This document shows, piece by piece, positions 46,960 through 58,622 of a stretch of 64,000 bases of DNA. The notes under the pieces were generated by a model that made no database searches, was not told where the DNA came from, and was given only the letters and a program-made list of their open reading frames with translations. The stretch lies in contig NC_082696.1 in NCBI RefSeq assembly GCF_949987515.2, positions 64,674,447 to 64,738,446 of the forward strand, given 5' to 3'. Positions within the stretch are counted from its first letter, which is position 1. Every line of letters begins with the position of its first letter. The position numbers and the translations under genes are program-made. This DNA is from Delphinus delphis (lineage: Eukaryota; Chordata; Mammalia; Artiodactyla; Delphinidae).

Positions 46960-48130
46960 TTTCAAACTACATCTTCTACTTTTATGCTCTTGTTTATAGA
47001 AAAAGTTATCAAAGACTTCTGTATCTGCTATCTTTAATTCCTTAATTCCTATTCTTTTTATAGTCTTCTCCATCCAACATCTTATCCCCAACAACCCACT
47101 GAATTTCTCTCACTGAATTCTTCAGCTTGAATGATTGTTTTCCCTACCTTCTCTTTTTTGAGCTCTCGGCAGCATTTAAAACAGAAGATGCTCCCTGCCT
47201 TGTGAGTCACTGTTTTCACTTGGCCACAGGGATAACACACTCTCAAGGTTTTCCTCCTACTACGAAGATGACTTTTTCCCAGTCTCCTTTTTGAGATATT
47301 TCTTATTTTTCAAAACTCTAAATATGAATTCTGCAGACCTCAGCCAGTGCATCTCTTTTCTAACCACATGATGTCATTCAAATCCCCCTTTATCTCTAGC
47401 CCCAAACTCTTCTCTTACCTCTACACATATTATTACACTATCTACTCAATAGCTCCATCTGAATGTTTACAAAACACAGAAAATTAATGTGGGCCAAAGC
47501 AGAAATGTCCATCCTCCCTCTTCCAACCAACTCTTATCTCAGTGTTTCACATCTAGGTCAGCAGCTACAAGTCACCTTGACTTGTCCCATTCTCTCTACT
47601 GTACATTATCAAGTGCTTTAAACGTTGCCACCTTCAGAATAGATTCTGAATGCAAATGGTTCTCACCTCTGTACTGCAAACATCTTAGATCATCCCACCA
47701 TCCTCTTCACCTGGTCTCCTGACCTCCATCTTTCTTCTTTCTCTCCCCGTAGACATTCCTCCAGCTAAGAACCATGAAATCCTTCTGAAAATGTAAATTA
47801 GATCATGGTACGTTTCGGCTTAAAACATTTCAACATCCTCCCGTTAACACTAAAGTCTACTGTCTAAATTCCATGGCCTGTAAACCATTCTTTGCTCCAA
47901 TCTGTGCCCATATCTCTAGTCATGCTCCAGCCACACTGGCCTTCTTGCCACTTTTCACCCATTTCCAGCTTACGTTGCTTGCTATTCTGAGCACCTGAGA
48001 AAGTTTCCCCCCATATTTTGAATGTCTCCTTACTTTTTAAAATTAGGTCTCAGGTCAATTATCACCTCTGCAGAGAGGCCTTCCCTTACAGTTCTATCTG
48101 AAAGAGCCCACTTCTTCCCTAGACATGCTT
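46960..48130 (+). mobile_element. L2 LINE, ORF2 to 3' region, sense, first of two
   Basis: Ordered L2 landmarks: 'gagctctcggcagcatttaa' (47160; the L-S-A-A-F block of reverse transcriptase), 'aaggttttcctcctactacg' (47246) and 'cccagtctcctttttgagat', then 'ctaaattccatggcctgtaa' (47864), 'gctccagccacactggcctt' (47925) and 'aggtctcaggtcaattatca' then 'cctctgcagagaggccttcc' (48045-48084). The 5' boundary is approximate and stops abound. Confidence 0.8.
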
Positions 48131-48229
48131 TTAAATAATACTTATTATATAAAATTAATAACATGTAGATGACCACTGTCCCCTTTCTGACATTCTTCCT
48201 CCCGTTACAGTAAAATCTCATACGCTCTA

Positions 48230-48777
48230 CTGGTTCTGCTTTAAACATACTTCTTTCTCAGTTGCCAGTGCTACTTTTTAATCTTGTTCAAACAATCTCT
48301 TAATTTTAACATTGCCAGGGTTCTGTATTTGGTCGTTTTCTCTTTCACTCAAGAAATCTACTTGTTATTCTCATCCATTACCTTCATTTAAATTACCATT
48401 AACCTCTACTTTTATCTATGTCTTTGTCTTCAGTCAAGATCTGTATATACCAATAGAAATCCACAACGATTTATTAGATTACTTATTAATCAGGTCGATT
48501 TAAATTCACACAAGCACCGTAAACTCCATATATTCCAAACAATTCATAATCTTACCTTTTTATCCTTTTTTTGAAAACTTAATCACATTCTATTTCCTCT
48601 ACCTTTGTTTATGTCACTACCAAGTTTTCATTTACCCAAACCATAAAACTGGGAGGCATTCTTCATTTTCTCTTGTTTCCACACATGTCAAAGTCAATCA
48701 TTTGACACCTTTAAGACTTTCCACTGTTCCCTATTTCTAATTCCAGTACATAAGTTCAAGTTCTTGTCATTTCTTGC
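48230..48777 (+). mobile_element. L2 LINE, ORF2 part, sense, second copy
   Basis: The text returns to a more 5' L2 position: 'gccagggttctgtatttggt' (48314) for 'ccagggctcagtccttgg'. Then come the Y-A-D-D-side text near 48390-48440, 'aaactgggaggcattcttca' (48644) for 'aacctgggagtcatccttga', and 'gtcaaagtcaatcatttgac' for 'catccaatcagtcagc'. So it is a separate L2 copy or a duplicated piece, not a continuation of the first. Confidence 0.65.
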
Positions 48778-49425
48778 CCGGACAGTGATAAGAGTATATT
48801 CCTTTATGCTCCTTTGTTGGTTGCCTACCCAGCAGCCATTACTGTATTCTTTCCCTTTTCTGTTTTCCTTTTTTAATAACATTCATAATTTCCTTTTGGA
48901 AGCCAAGTCACCCCATTGTGTAGCTACCCCCCAATACAGTTAGGATCAATGTGACTACCAGCTCTAGACATTGCCTCTGACTGACACAAACCAATATGCA
49001 TGATCTCATCCCTCACACTGCAGTGTTCAAGTTGAGCTAATACAAGCAAAACTTAGAATCATTGTTTAATCTTTGTGGGATAAAATCTCTTTCTCCTCAG
49101 ATGTGAACGAGTAAATATGTAGTGCCAGTTAATGATGAGAGCCATTTTGCACCTTGAGAGGAGCCAGTCTGAGGAAAAGTCAAGTCATGGAGGAGGCCAG
49201 TGAGGACTTGGAGAGAAATGGAGCCTAAGCCCTGACTGTACCCATACAGAGAATCCACCTTAATACTGGTTAGGAGCCAACCAATCATCTTTAAGCTATA
49301 AATTACCTTAGATTGAATTTTCTGTTACTTGCTTTCAGTCTGATTGACCTCACATATTTCATAGTTACCATAGGACCACAGGAGGGATCATATCCTCTTA
49401 CCAGAAAAATCTGATTTTGTCAATT
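48778..49425. mobile_element. Old LTR/DNA-type repeat inserted in L2
   Basis: Breaks the second L2. The end 'ttttctgttacttgctttca' (49319) recalls a mammalian medium-reiterated repeat that ends '...ttctgttacttgcagc'. 'atggaggaggccagtgagga' and 'taagccctgactgtaccc' lie within it. The family is not named. Confidence 0.4.
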
Positions 49426-49930
49426 TTGTCACAGCTTAAAATTCTTCAGTGGATTCAGGTTAAAATACAAACTTTCTAGCATTGTACATCCTACACTCTG
49501 GACAGAACTGAATTCTGCAAGTTCTCTAAACATGCCCTAGTTATCATGATATAGTGCTTTCAACAGTGCTGTTTACTTTGAAAAAAACTTTTCCTCCTTA
49601 ATGCCTATCTTTAAGCCTCATCCTAAAAGTAACTGCCTCAGTGAAATCTCGTTTACCTCCGAGCAAAGTTGCCAACTCTCTGCTCTGTATTTTCCAGTCA
49701 GATTTCTGATATGACTAAATTTACGTCAGTAAATGTCTCTCCTGGTATGGTCATTATTGACTTTCTTATCTTTCTCCTTATCTAGACCACCAGTGGTCTA
49801 CCTTATTTATCTTATGTTCCTACAACGTGTCACATGCTCCGTTGTTGTTTCTTGAATGAACCAAACAGACAAGGACCTTGCCTCCAGTAAAATTTACATT
49901 ATAGAAGTAATATGAACACAAGTCTACAAG
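49426..49930 (+). mobile_element. L2 LINE, 3' part, sense, second copy continued
   Basis: 'attcttcagtggattcaggt' then 'taaaatacaaactttctagc' (49441-49480), 'aagtaactgcctcagtgaaa' then 'tctcgtttacc' (49628-49658), and 'tctagaccaccagtggtcta' then 'ccttatttatcttatgttcc' match the L2 blocks for 'cttcagtggcttccc', 'cctcagagaggcc' and 'gcagggaccttgtctgtc'. The end carries 'acagacaaggaccttgcctc', part of a short L2-3'-like piece in reverse. Confidence 0.65.
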
Positions 49931-50673
49931 ACCAAGGTTAAAGTTCTGAGGGCCATGGGAATTGTGCAGAGGAATTGACTCACAAGAGATGGTTCTGACT
50001 CTTTCCAGCTGATATAATTTAATAAAAGTCCTTTAAGATAAAATATAGTGAAACCCAAAATGGACCCTTCCACCCTTAACCTCTATATAACACTTTCTCT
50101 ATCTGCGATAATTTTGAAGTGAAGGACCACAAAGAGAGCTAAAATAGGTAAAATGCACTCCTAATGATGTGACTTCCTTGGACATGGAGGGCATCTCCTA
50201 ATCTCTTACATGGTAGCAACAGGTTCCCTGGTAAGACAGTTATCTGTTCAACCAGTTTAATTACATGCCAAGAAAATGATCTCTGTTGTCTACCTTAGCC
50301 TATCAGAATGTAATCTAATGAAGGAAAACTTTAAATGACCAATATCCTAGTTTTTACTTTTTTTTTAAATATATTCTTGTTACAAATACCTTGTTTTTCC
50401 AGGTAACCTTTATTTGTATTTCTGACTGTAACTCTATATGTTTAAATTTGTTTAGCGTAGATACAATAGCTTTAATATCAGTTCTACGCCATTATATTTT
50501 CCATTATCAAATGGAACCAGCAAGTGAAGAAAATAAAATTGTGTAGGAAAACGAATGAACCCTTATTCATGCATTTGTATTACCCTCCAATAATCTATAA
50601 AATATAATCTCTAAAATTGTTTCAATATTTACATTATTTATGTATGCTTTTGATGGAACTATATAGTGTATGT

Positions 50674-50675
<2 letters not shown>
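49931..50675. other. Unassigned AT-rich DNA
   Basis: No gene or named repeat recognised. Confidence 0.4.

Positions 50676-50713
<38 letters not shown>
50676..50713. repeat. (AC)n microsatellite
   Basis: Uninterrupted dinucleotide of about 18-19 units, immediately upstream of the L1 insertion. Confidence 0.98.
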
Positions 50714-50715
<2 letters not shown>

Positions 50716-50746
50716 CCTGTGAGCCTGAGAATTAAGAGTGCATTCA

Positions 50747-51212
50747 ATGGATGGACCTAGAATCTGTCATAAAGAGTGAAGTAGGTCAGAAAGAGAAAAA
50801 CAAACACCGTATGCTAACACATATATATGGAATCTAAAAAAAATGGTCATGAAGAACCTAGAGGCAAGACGGGAATAAAGATGTACATCTACTAGAGAAT
50901 GGACTTGAGGACACGGGGATGGGGAAGGGTAAGCTGGGACATAGTGAGAGAGTGATAGTGTATGTATGGACATATAAACACTACCAAATGTAAAATAGAT
51001 AGCTAGTGGGAAGCAGTCACATAGCACAGGGAGATCAGCTCAGTGTTTTGTGACCAGCTAGAAGAGTGGGATAGGGAGGGTGGGAGGGAAGGAGACGCAA
51101 GAGGGAAGAGATATGGGGACATATGTATATGTATAACTGATTCACTTTGTTATGAAGCAGAAACTAACACACCATTGTAAAGCAATTATACTCCAATAAA
51201 AACGTTAAAATA
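50747..51212 (+). mobile_element. L1 LINE 3' end, sense, 5'-truncated insertion
   Basis: L1 3' UTR from 'tggatggacctagaatctgt' and 'aaagagaaaaacaaacaccg', through 'gaatggacttgaggacacgg' and 'tagtgggaagcagtcacata', to 'gcaattatactccaataaaa'. The 10-bp duplication agtgcattca flanks it at 50737-50746 and 51213-51222. The same 3' end type as at 13.75 kb (antisense) and 59.2 kb. No ORF remains. Confidence 0.95.
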
Positions 51213-51222
51213 AGTGCATTCA

Positions 51223-51879
51223 GATATTGTTTTTTGAATAAGGGACATTTGCTATGCAGGTGTTTTGGTACTTGTGAGGCACTAGGAGAAGTCCCCTTTT
51301 CAGTGGTGCTCAGAGTTACACTTCGCACTGTAGTGTGGAGAGCAGCCCAGTGCTCACACATGGAGCTACAATGTGAAACATGGGGGGAGTAGTGTCCGGT
51401 GCAGCCTCCCTTCAAGGTGTTTTTCCATCATTGCCACCAACGCTTCCCTCCCCTGACAACCCTCTCCACGGTCTATCTTAGAAGGTAGGAATTTCTACGT
51501 TTGCAGTTTTCTTGTTTGAAATCCCCATCAAAAAGTATACATTCTATTCCAAGAGTGTGTGTTCTATAACTATAGACACATTAAAAAAAAAAAGAATATG
51601 TTCTGAAATGTAGGAAGTATCTACATTTAATTTAAAATATATTTGCCTCTTGCTTTCCTATTATTTCCAACAATTCAGGAGAATAGACATTTGATTCCAA
51701 GGGCTCTACATAAAGACCTCTTTCACAAAACAAGTAAAAATTTTCCATTTCACCACCATTCCCATAACTTAATGCATAGACTTAACCAATTTTTGTGTAT
51801 CCAAAGTAGAGTTTTTCTAAGTGTTTTCACTTATTTCGTCTCTTTCCTTAGACATTTTTGGTAATGTGGTAGGTTAAGG
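51223..51879. other. Unassigned DNA
   Basis: No gene or named repeat recognised. Poly-A near 51583-51594. Confidence 0.4.
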
Positions 51880-52025
51880 CAGAGGGCGGGATCCCTCTGT
51901 GTCCTGGCACAGGTATGTGCTATGTGGTCAGAGACATGTCTGTTTGATTCCCAGCTCTGTCACACACAACCCCTGTGAGCAATATGGCCAATCACATCAT
52001 TTCTCTGTTCAACAATTTCTCCAAA
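51880..52025 (+). mobile_element. MIR SINE, sense fragment
   Basis: 'gtggtcagagacatgtctgt' then 'ttgattcccagctctgtcac' and 'tgtgagcaatatggccaatc' (51924-51995) follow the MIR head and core. Confidence 0.75.
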
Positions 52026-52990
52026 TAAAACATGGCAGCAATGTGTATTTTTTCAAGTCTGTCAGGCAAAGAACACTTTAAAAGGTATATAAAGTTTCTA
52101 GTCCTGTACCTTACATACCGTGGGTATTCTATACATATTAGCTTACTTTCCTCATATTTCTTCCCTTTATACATATTTTGAGCCACTTAGACACTGAACA
52201 AGCTCCTTTCAAAATGCTTGCAATAATGCAGAGAATTATTTCTGAAAACTTGGCAAGTTCCTTGTCACACATTTCCTCTATCTTCAAATCCCACGGTAAG
52301 GTTATAGTATACATTTTCATTTAAAAGCATGATGAGGTAAGAATTATGAATAGATAAAAGTCAAATTTCTGTTCAATCTCTCTTCCTGGATTTCCTATTG
52401 GATCTGTCTTGAACTAAATGCTGACTTAAAAAAAAAATCTATGATTGTTTCCATCTGCTGTATGTTCTTTCTTCAGTCAGAAGTCTAAATATCTTCCCTG
52501 AGAAATACTACAAAGTGTCTAGATATTAAGCTTCTTGCTTTTGTTTAGAAGCTTACAAGTAATCTATCATCTAAAACATTTTTCTGCTTAAATATGAGAT
52601 ATTAGAAGAAAAAATCATTTTACTAAAGGACTTAGAGGACTTTCTTTAAAAATTATAATGAGCTTTCTCTCGTGGATCATTAAGAAAAGAATCTATGTAA
52701 GAGTCAAATGAGCAGAGATGATTTGGGTTTTATATAGATTTAGGTACAGGCACTGCATGGAAAGTTCTAAAAGCCTTTTCCATTTCTGTGGCAGACACTC
52801 TTGGTTACCAACTTAACAACCATCAGCCCAACAGGATGCTGAGTTTGTTACATAAAATTATCTTGCTTTTCAGTAAAGGTTGCATCCCTGCCCAGCTGAT
52901 AGCAGGTTAAGGAGTAAATCTTAATTAGTATAAGCAAATCTATGTATATTGTCAGTGACTGGTATAGAAATGGATGTGACCCAATTCTGA
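52026..52990. other. Unassigned AT-rich DNA, about 1 kb
   Basis: No gene or named repeat recognised. Confidence 0.4.
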
Positions 52991-54180
52991 ATCATGAGAA
53001 ATGAGATTCCACTGGGGTTGGAATAGTATGCCCATACTACTCAAAATCATCTATAGATTCAATGTAATCCCTATTAAGATTCCAATGGCATTTTTACAGA
53101 ACTAGAAAAAAAAAAATTCTAAAATTTGTATGGAACCAGAAAAGACCCCAAGTAGCCAAAGTAATCCTAAACTAGAAGAACAAAGCTGGAGGTACCACAA
53201 ATAACCCAATTAAAACTGGGCAAATGACCCGAATAGACATTTTTTCCAAAGAAGATATTCAAATGGCCAGAAGATACATGCAAAGATGTTCAACATTACA
53301 AATGATCAGGAAAGGCAAATCAAAATCACAGTGAGCTATAACTTCACATCTGTCAGAATGGCTATCATCAAACATACAAGAGATAAGTGCTGTGGAGGAT
53401 GTGGATTAAAGGGAAACCTTTCACACGCTTGGTGGGATTGGAAATTGGTATAACCACTATGGAAAACAGTATGAAATTTAATCAAAGACTAAAAATAGAA
53501 TTACTATATGATTCAACAATTCCACTTCTGGGTATTTATCTGAAGGAAATAAAATCACTATCTGGAAGAGAGATCTGCACTCATATTTATTGCAGCATTA
53601 TCTACAATAGCCAAGACATGGACACACACACATACACACTATATACAATGGAATATTATTTAGCCATAAAAAAGAAGAAAATCCTGCTATTTGTGACAAT
53701 GTGGGTAGAACTTGAGGGCATTATGTTAAATGAAATAAGTCAGATGGAGAAAGGCAAATAGTGAATAATCTCACTCATATGTGGCATCTAAAAAAACAAA
53801 AATGGGCTCATAGAAACAGAGAGTAAATTGGTGTTTTCTGGGGAAGTGGGGGTGTGGAGACAAATGTGTAGAGGTGGTCAAAGGGTACAAACTTCCAGTG
53901 GTAAGAGAAATAAGTCCTGGGGATGTAATGTACAACATGATGACCATAGTTAACAATAGTGTATACTTGAAAGTTGCTAAGAGAATAAATCTTAAGAGTT
54001 CTCACCATACCAAAAAGAAACAAATCATAACTTATGTGAGGTGACAGATGTGTTAGCCAAGCTTATTGTGGCAATCATTTCACAGTACATACACATATCA
54101 AAACATTATGTTGTACACCTTAAACTTACACAATGTTATAAACCATTTGTATCTCAATAAATCTGGAAAAGAATTTTAAA
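52991..54180 (+). mobile_element. L1M LINE, ORF2 C-terminus and 3' end, sense
   Basis: 'atctatagattcaatgtaat' then 'ccctattaagattccaatgg' and 'ggaaccagaaaagaccccaa' (53049-53149), then 'aattaaaactgggcaaatga', 'ttattgcagcattatctaca' then 'atagccaagacatgg', 'caatggaatattatttagcc' and 'gttgtacaccttaaacttac'. A gap after 'gctggaggtaccacaa' shows an internal deletion. The open frame at 53387-53761 (124 codons) is a surviving piece of ORF2 containing 'YTMEYYLAIKKKK', the common L1 ORF2 tail motif. The element is old and inactive. Confidence 0.93.
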
Positions 54181-55599
54181 ATAATTGCTTGGTAATTATT
54201 ACCTAAGGCCATGATATGTGGGTTCCTCATGACTAAGAGGGGACAAGCCTCAGAACAAAGGTCAAGAGGCTGAGGATGGCGGGGTGAAAGACTGGGAAAC
54301 TCTGTCTCCTCACCGACATTGTTCAGCAGCGGAATTAACTAACCTTGGAAACTCACTTGAGGACTTATTATGTGAGAGAAATATATACATATATATGCTA
54401 ATTATGGCTGTTACCTGAAGTTGAAATTATCCAAATTGATACAAATGCTAAGAATTATACAGATATGTACGGACGGCATAAAAAAGGAATTGGGAAAGGG
54501 TATATGCTCTATTGCCTGCATTTATAGAGGACTGACAAAGACCTATGGGGACTTTTGAATTACCTATCAGCAAATGGTAAAGCCTTATGCAATCACCAAT
54601 TACTGAGTGAAATCCCAGGCTATTAATTATATGCCAGAAAGGACATCCACCATCTAGAGATGATATTCTAGACCGGAAACTCACCTTTTTCCTTTTGGGA
54701 CTCTGCCACCATATTATTATTACTACGCCTGAATCTTTGTTGTCCCTTGCACAAATATTCCATGATACCATCATCATTTTTAATCATTCTGTGATTATGG
54801 GAACGTGCTGGATAATTTCCAAGGCCAGAGAGGAATGTGTTGTTTCCATTAGCCTCTTCTTGCTTCATATTAAATGCAAGATAGTTAACTCTGGATTATC
54901 CTACAGGATCACTATCAAGCACTATTTCCAAGATCTTCAAAATTCATTAGGCACAGACTAAACCATTAACAAGCGACTGGTCAATATGAGATTTCTGAGT
55001 GAGAAAATTAAAATGCATATAGTAGATAGTAAGTCAAGATCTCCCTCAATTTATATTTACTGACAGAAAATGGGGGATTGGGAAAGTAAAACACAGTGCT
55101 AGTAATGGCTCTCCTTGTAACAAACTCTGCAACTGACAAGTGTACAGAAAATAAAGGTAGGAGTGCATTTTTCATTAGAAGTCGATAGACTGCGAAGCTG
55201 CCGAATGTTAACTAGCTTACCTTCTGCTCTTTGCAAAAAGGTTAATGGATACAGCACATTTTCCAATGTGACTCTGAAAAACAAAGAATTACAAATAGTA
55301 TGTAGTGGTATTTGTTTTTCTTCTTTTTTAGCCTACCCTATGAAAAATCTAGAGGTTGAATGCCACATCAGAGCTTTCAGCTATCAAAAAATTGTTAGTG
55401 ATCATCTGTGGAGGTGGGGGTGGGAGCTAGAGCTGTAGTGGAGGAGTTGTGAATGAATTTACAGTAGTTGGTGTGTGATATAAAGGGTGAACCTTTATAC
55501 ATTTAAGAGTCAAACCTTTAACCTCAACCTTTTGTAGGAACATGCTCTTTATTTACCATTTGTCTAGTTGGTTCAAAAATATTTTACAGCTATGCATTA
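54181..55599. other. Unassigned non-coding stretch, about 1.4 kb
   Basis: No gene or confident repeat. Text near 54330-54390 ends 'ttatgtgagagaaatata', which recalls LTR-type ends, but this is too weak to call. Frames up to 109 codons have no known domain. Confidence 0.4.
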
Positions 55600-56064
55600 T
55601 AAAAAAGGGTATCATTTATGCCGGCGAGTATGACTAACCTATATGTAGAGACTAAAAGAGCACACCTAATTTTCGTCACTCCTGATAAGAATGAGAACAT
55701 TATCAACAATACCCCCGTCCTCTGCCCAGGACGTGAACATCGAACTGTATTTCTAACTGACCATCACTTTGATTTTCCTCAGAGTTTTACCACATATATT
55801 GTTCTCCTAGATATGGTTTAGTCTTGTGTGTTTGGGCATTTTAGTCAGGGAAACATACTGTGTATACTCTTGTGTGCTTTATTCACTCAGCATTTGGCTT
55901 TGGAGATTTACTCTAATAGATGGTTCATTTAGTTATCCTGCCTCTAGGAATTTGTTGCTAGATGCACTCCTTTTTTAAACATCCTTGTGTACATTTCCTA
56001 GTGCACTTGAGAGTTACACTAAGGTGTATATCTAGGAATCAAACTACTAGATTTCAATAGTTGT
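55600..56064 (-). mobile_element. L1M/HAL1-like LINE 3' region, antisense
   Basis: 'tgtgctttattcactcagca' then 'tttggctttggagatttact', 'aaacatccttgtgtacattt' and 'actaaggtgtatatctagga' (55876-56037) match the reverse strand of an L1M 3' region. The text breaks off where an LTR begins and appears to resume after 56611 with 'ccaattttaggtattcctac'. Confidence 0.75.
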
Positions 56065-56611
56065 GTGAATTCTTATTCACAATGACAAATAATAAAATTT
56101 AATCAGAGAAGTGAGAAAATACAGAAACAAAGGAAAACAGTCAAGCAAGACAAAATAATAATAGTTTAACCATAAAACAAAGTAGGACCTTTAGTTCCCC
56201 TCAAGGAGTGCAGATAATATTCTGAGTCACATCCTTGAGTTGTTTTGCAGATACTAAAACCCCCACCAGGTGGAGGAAGTTCACTGCATGCTGACCAGCA
56301 GCACATAGACCCAAGACAGGCTGGAACCAGAAGGATGATGATTGAGAGTCCCCAAATACCATCTGGCTACCTCACCATGAACCAATCAGAGAACCGAGCA
56401 CTGGTTGGTCAGGCACCCCGCCACCCTCTCCCGCTCGCCTTTAAAAACTCTTACCCATCTGGGAGTCTCATTTGAGCATAGCTGCCTCTTCTCCCCACTT
56501 GTCCCCAGATTGTGTGCCTTGCAATAAACACTGTACTTTCCTTCATTACAACCTGGTGTCAGTAGACTGGCTTCACTGTGCATCAGGTGAGCGACCCAAA
56601 ATGGGTTTGGT
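56065..56611 (+). mobile_element. Solo LTR of a class I (gamma-type) endogenous retrovirus
   Basis: LTR with U3 text 'accaatcagagaaccgagca' (CCAAT-type site, 56380), a TATA-like 'ctttaaaaactc' (about 56441), 'gtctcatttgagcatagctg' (R/U5), and the poly-A signal 'gcaataaacactgtactttc' (about 56521). The end 'aaaatgggtttggtaaca' closes with CA. These are hallmarks of gamma-type LTRs. No gag, pol or env flanks it. The start is approximate and the target duplication could not be read. It sits inside an older antisense L1. Confidence 0.75.
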
Positions 56612-56904
56612 AACAGTCTTTCCAATTTTAGGTATTCCTACCTATGAGTGTGGTGTCTCTCTCTCTCCATCTATTTAATCTTCCTTAAATTCTTTGATTA
56701 TTTTTCAATAATATTCTTCAAAATGAGATTTCTGAAATTCTATTACTTCAATTTCTATTTCTAAAATATTTTATGTGTATAAAACATGTATATAAATATG
56801 TTTAAGTTCTTATTGTAAATATAAAGCAATGCAATTAATTTTTATTGATATATTTGACAAACTTGATAAACTGCTTTATTAAATCTAATAATTTTAGACT
56901 ATAG
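56612..56904. other. L1 tail then unassigned AT-rich DNA
   Basis: 56612-56660 ('ccaattttaggtattcctac' then 'ctatgagtgtggtgtc') is probably the resumed antisense L1. From 56660 nothing can be named. Confidence 0.4.
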
Positions 56905-57052
56905 ACCAGGAATTGGCTTTTTTTTTTCTGTTAAGGACCAGATAGTAAACATTTTAGACTCCAAGGGCCATACGGTCTCTAGCAATTATTCAACTTTGCC
57001 ATTGTAGCATGAAAGCAGCCATTGACAATACCTAAATGTTTCTAATAGTTCA
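56905..57052 (+). mobile_element. MER5A hAT-Charlie fragment, sense
   Basis: 'ttctgttaaggaccagatag' then 'taaacattttagactccaag', 'ggccatacggtctctagcaa' and 'actttgccattgtagcatga' then 'aagcagccattgacaatacc' (56928-57035) follow the MER5A consensus in order. The 3' part and the downstream terminal repeat are missing. Non-autonomous and non-coding. Confidence 0.93.
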
Positions 57053-58453
57053 CTGACGTACGATATTTGCTGTAGGTTTGCATAGATTCATTGGCTTATA
57101 GAAGTTTCCCTCTATTCCTAGTCTGTGAGAAGTTTTATCACTATTTTCCCCCTGTATCTACTGAGGTGTTTAAATGGTTTTTATTCTTTAATCTGTTAAT
57201 GTTATGAATATATTAACAGATTTTGTAATGTTGAACCAACACCATATCTCTTGTACATGATGGTATTTTCTTTTAAAAATATTATTTAGTTTGTTTTGGA
57301 ATGCTGGCATCTACTTTTATGAGTGAAATTGACCTGTTTATTTTGCTTTTTTCTCTCATTGGCCTTTTCTGGTTTGGAAGTAGGCTGAAATAGTTACATT
57401 AATAGAGTGATCAAGTATCCCCTCCTTTTTTGTTCACTGCATGAGTTTGTATTCTAGCAAACTAACTCTGCCTTGGATTTTCAGTTGACTTCCATAAAGC
57501 TATCTTTGCCTGTTATAATATCTGTGGAAAGATTCTTAATCACTGATTCAATTCTTTAACAATTACAGAAGTATTCAATTTTTCTATTACTTCTTGATTC
57601 AGTTTTGGCAATTTGTATTTTTCTAGAAAGGTATTTTGACTAAGCTTTCAAATCTGTTGGCATGAATTTATTCAAAACATTGTTGAATTATCTTTTTAAA
57701 ATTCTGTAACAATTATAGTTATATACCTGTTTTGATTCTAATATCATTTGAACCCTTTCTATATGTTACTTGATCAATCTTGCCAAAGCACTGTCCATGT
57801 TATTAATCTTCTCAAAGAGAAACGGTGTACCTTCATTAATCCTCTGTATTATTTTTTCTATTTCATTGATTTCTCTTATTTTTTATTCCCCTTTGCTTCA
57901 TTAGTATTTATTCGGTTTTTCTCTTTCTGATTTCATAAGTTGAACACTTAGCTTACAAATCTGTAGACTCTCCTCTTTTCAAATATAAACATTTAGAGTT
58001 ACAAGTTTTCCTTTGTCCTTTTAACCATCTTCTATATTTTTATACTTTATTTTAATTATTATTTATTTTTAATTATTTTCTGATTTATTCTTTGACAAAT
58101 GAGTCAGTTGGGAATGAGTGTTTAAATTTCTAAATATATAGGATTTTAAGGTTACCTTTTAATATTGATTTCCAAATTTGGAGCATTGTAGTCAGACTGT
58201 TTTGTATTATCCCAATTCTTTGATATTTTTCATTACTTAGTATGCAGTCAATTTTTGGAAGATTCTAAGTGTGCTTGAAAACAATAGTGTATTTTCCCAT
58301 TCTTGTGTGAGGGGTTCTATAAGTGTATATGAAATCAAACTTTTTAATTGTGCTGTGAAAAAATTCTATACCTTTACTATTTTTTTCTTAATATATCAAT
58401 TAATAGAAGTGTATTACAATCTTTCCCTAATTTCTTCTTGAAGTTCTGTCTAA

Positions 58454-58456
<3 letters not shown>

Positions 58457-58500
<44 letters not shown>
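58457..58500. repeat. (AT)n microsatellite
   Basis: About 22 uninterrupted AT units. A second compound (TA)n-(AC)n-(TA)n cluster follows at 58579-58622. Confidence 0.98.
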
Positions 58501-58502
<2 letters not shown>

Positions 58503-58578
58503 ACAACTATCTACCTATCTACATTTTTAGATATGCACAATGCTTGTATCCATTTTTTCAGAAATGCTTTTTAATAAA

Positions 58579-58622
58579 AGTATATATATATATTAATATA
58601 CACACACACACATATATATATT
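58579..58622. repeat. Compound (TA)n(AC)n(TA)n tract
   Basis: TATATATATATATT, then TAATATACACACACACACA, then TATATATATA. Probably unstable, with hairpin potential because the TA arms are self-complementary. Confidence 0.9.

Noticed and set aside
53387..53761. Plus-strand frame of 124 codons
   Set aside because: It is the remnant C-terminus of L1 ORF2, not a host gene.
54181..54420. Possible LTR ending 'tgtgagagaaatata'
   Set aside because: No other LTR landmark in order; too weak to call.
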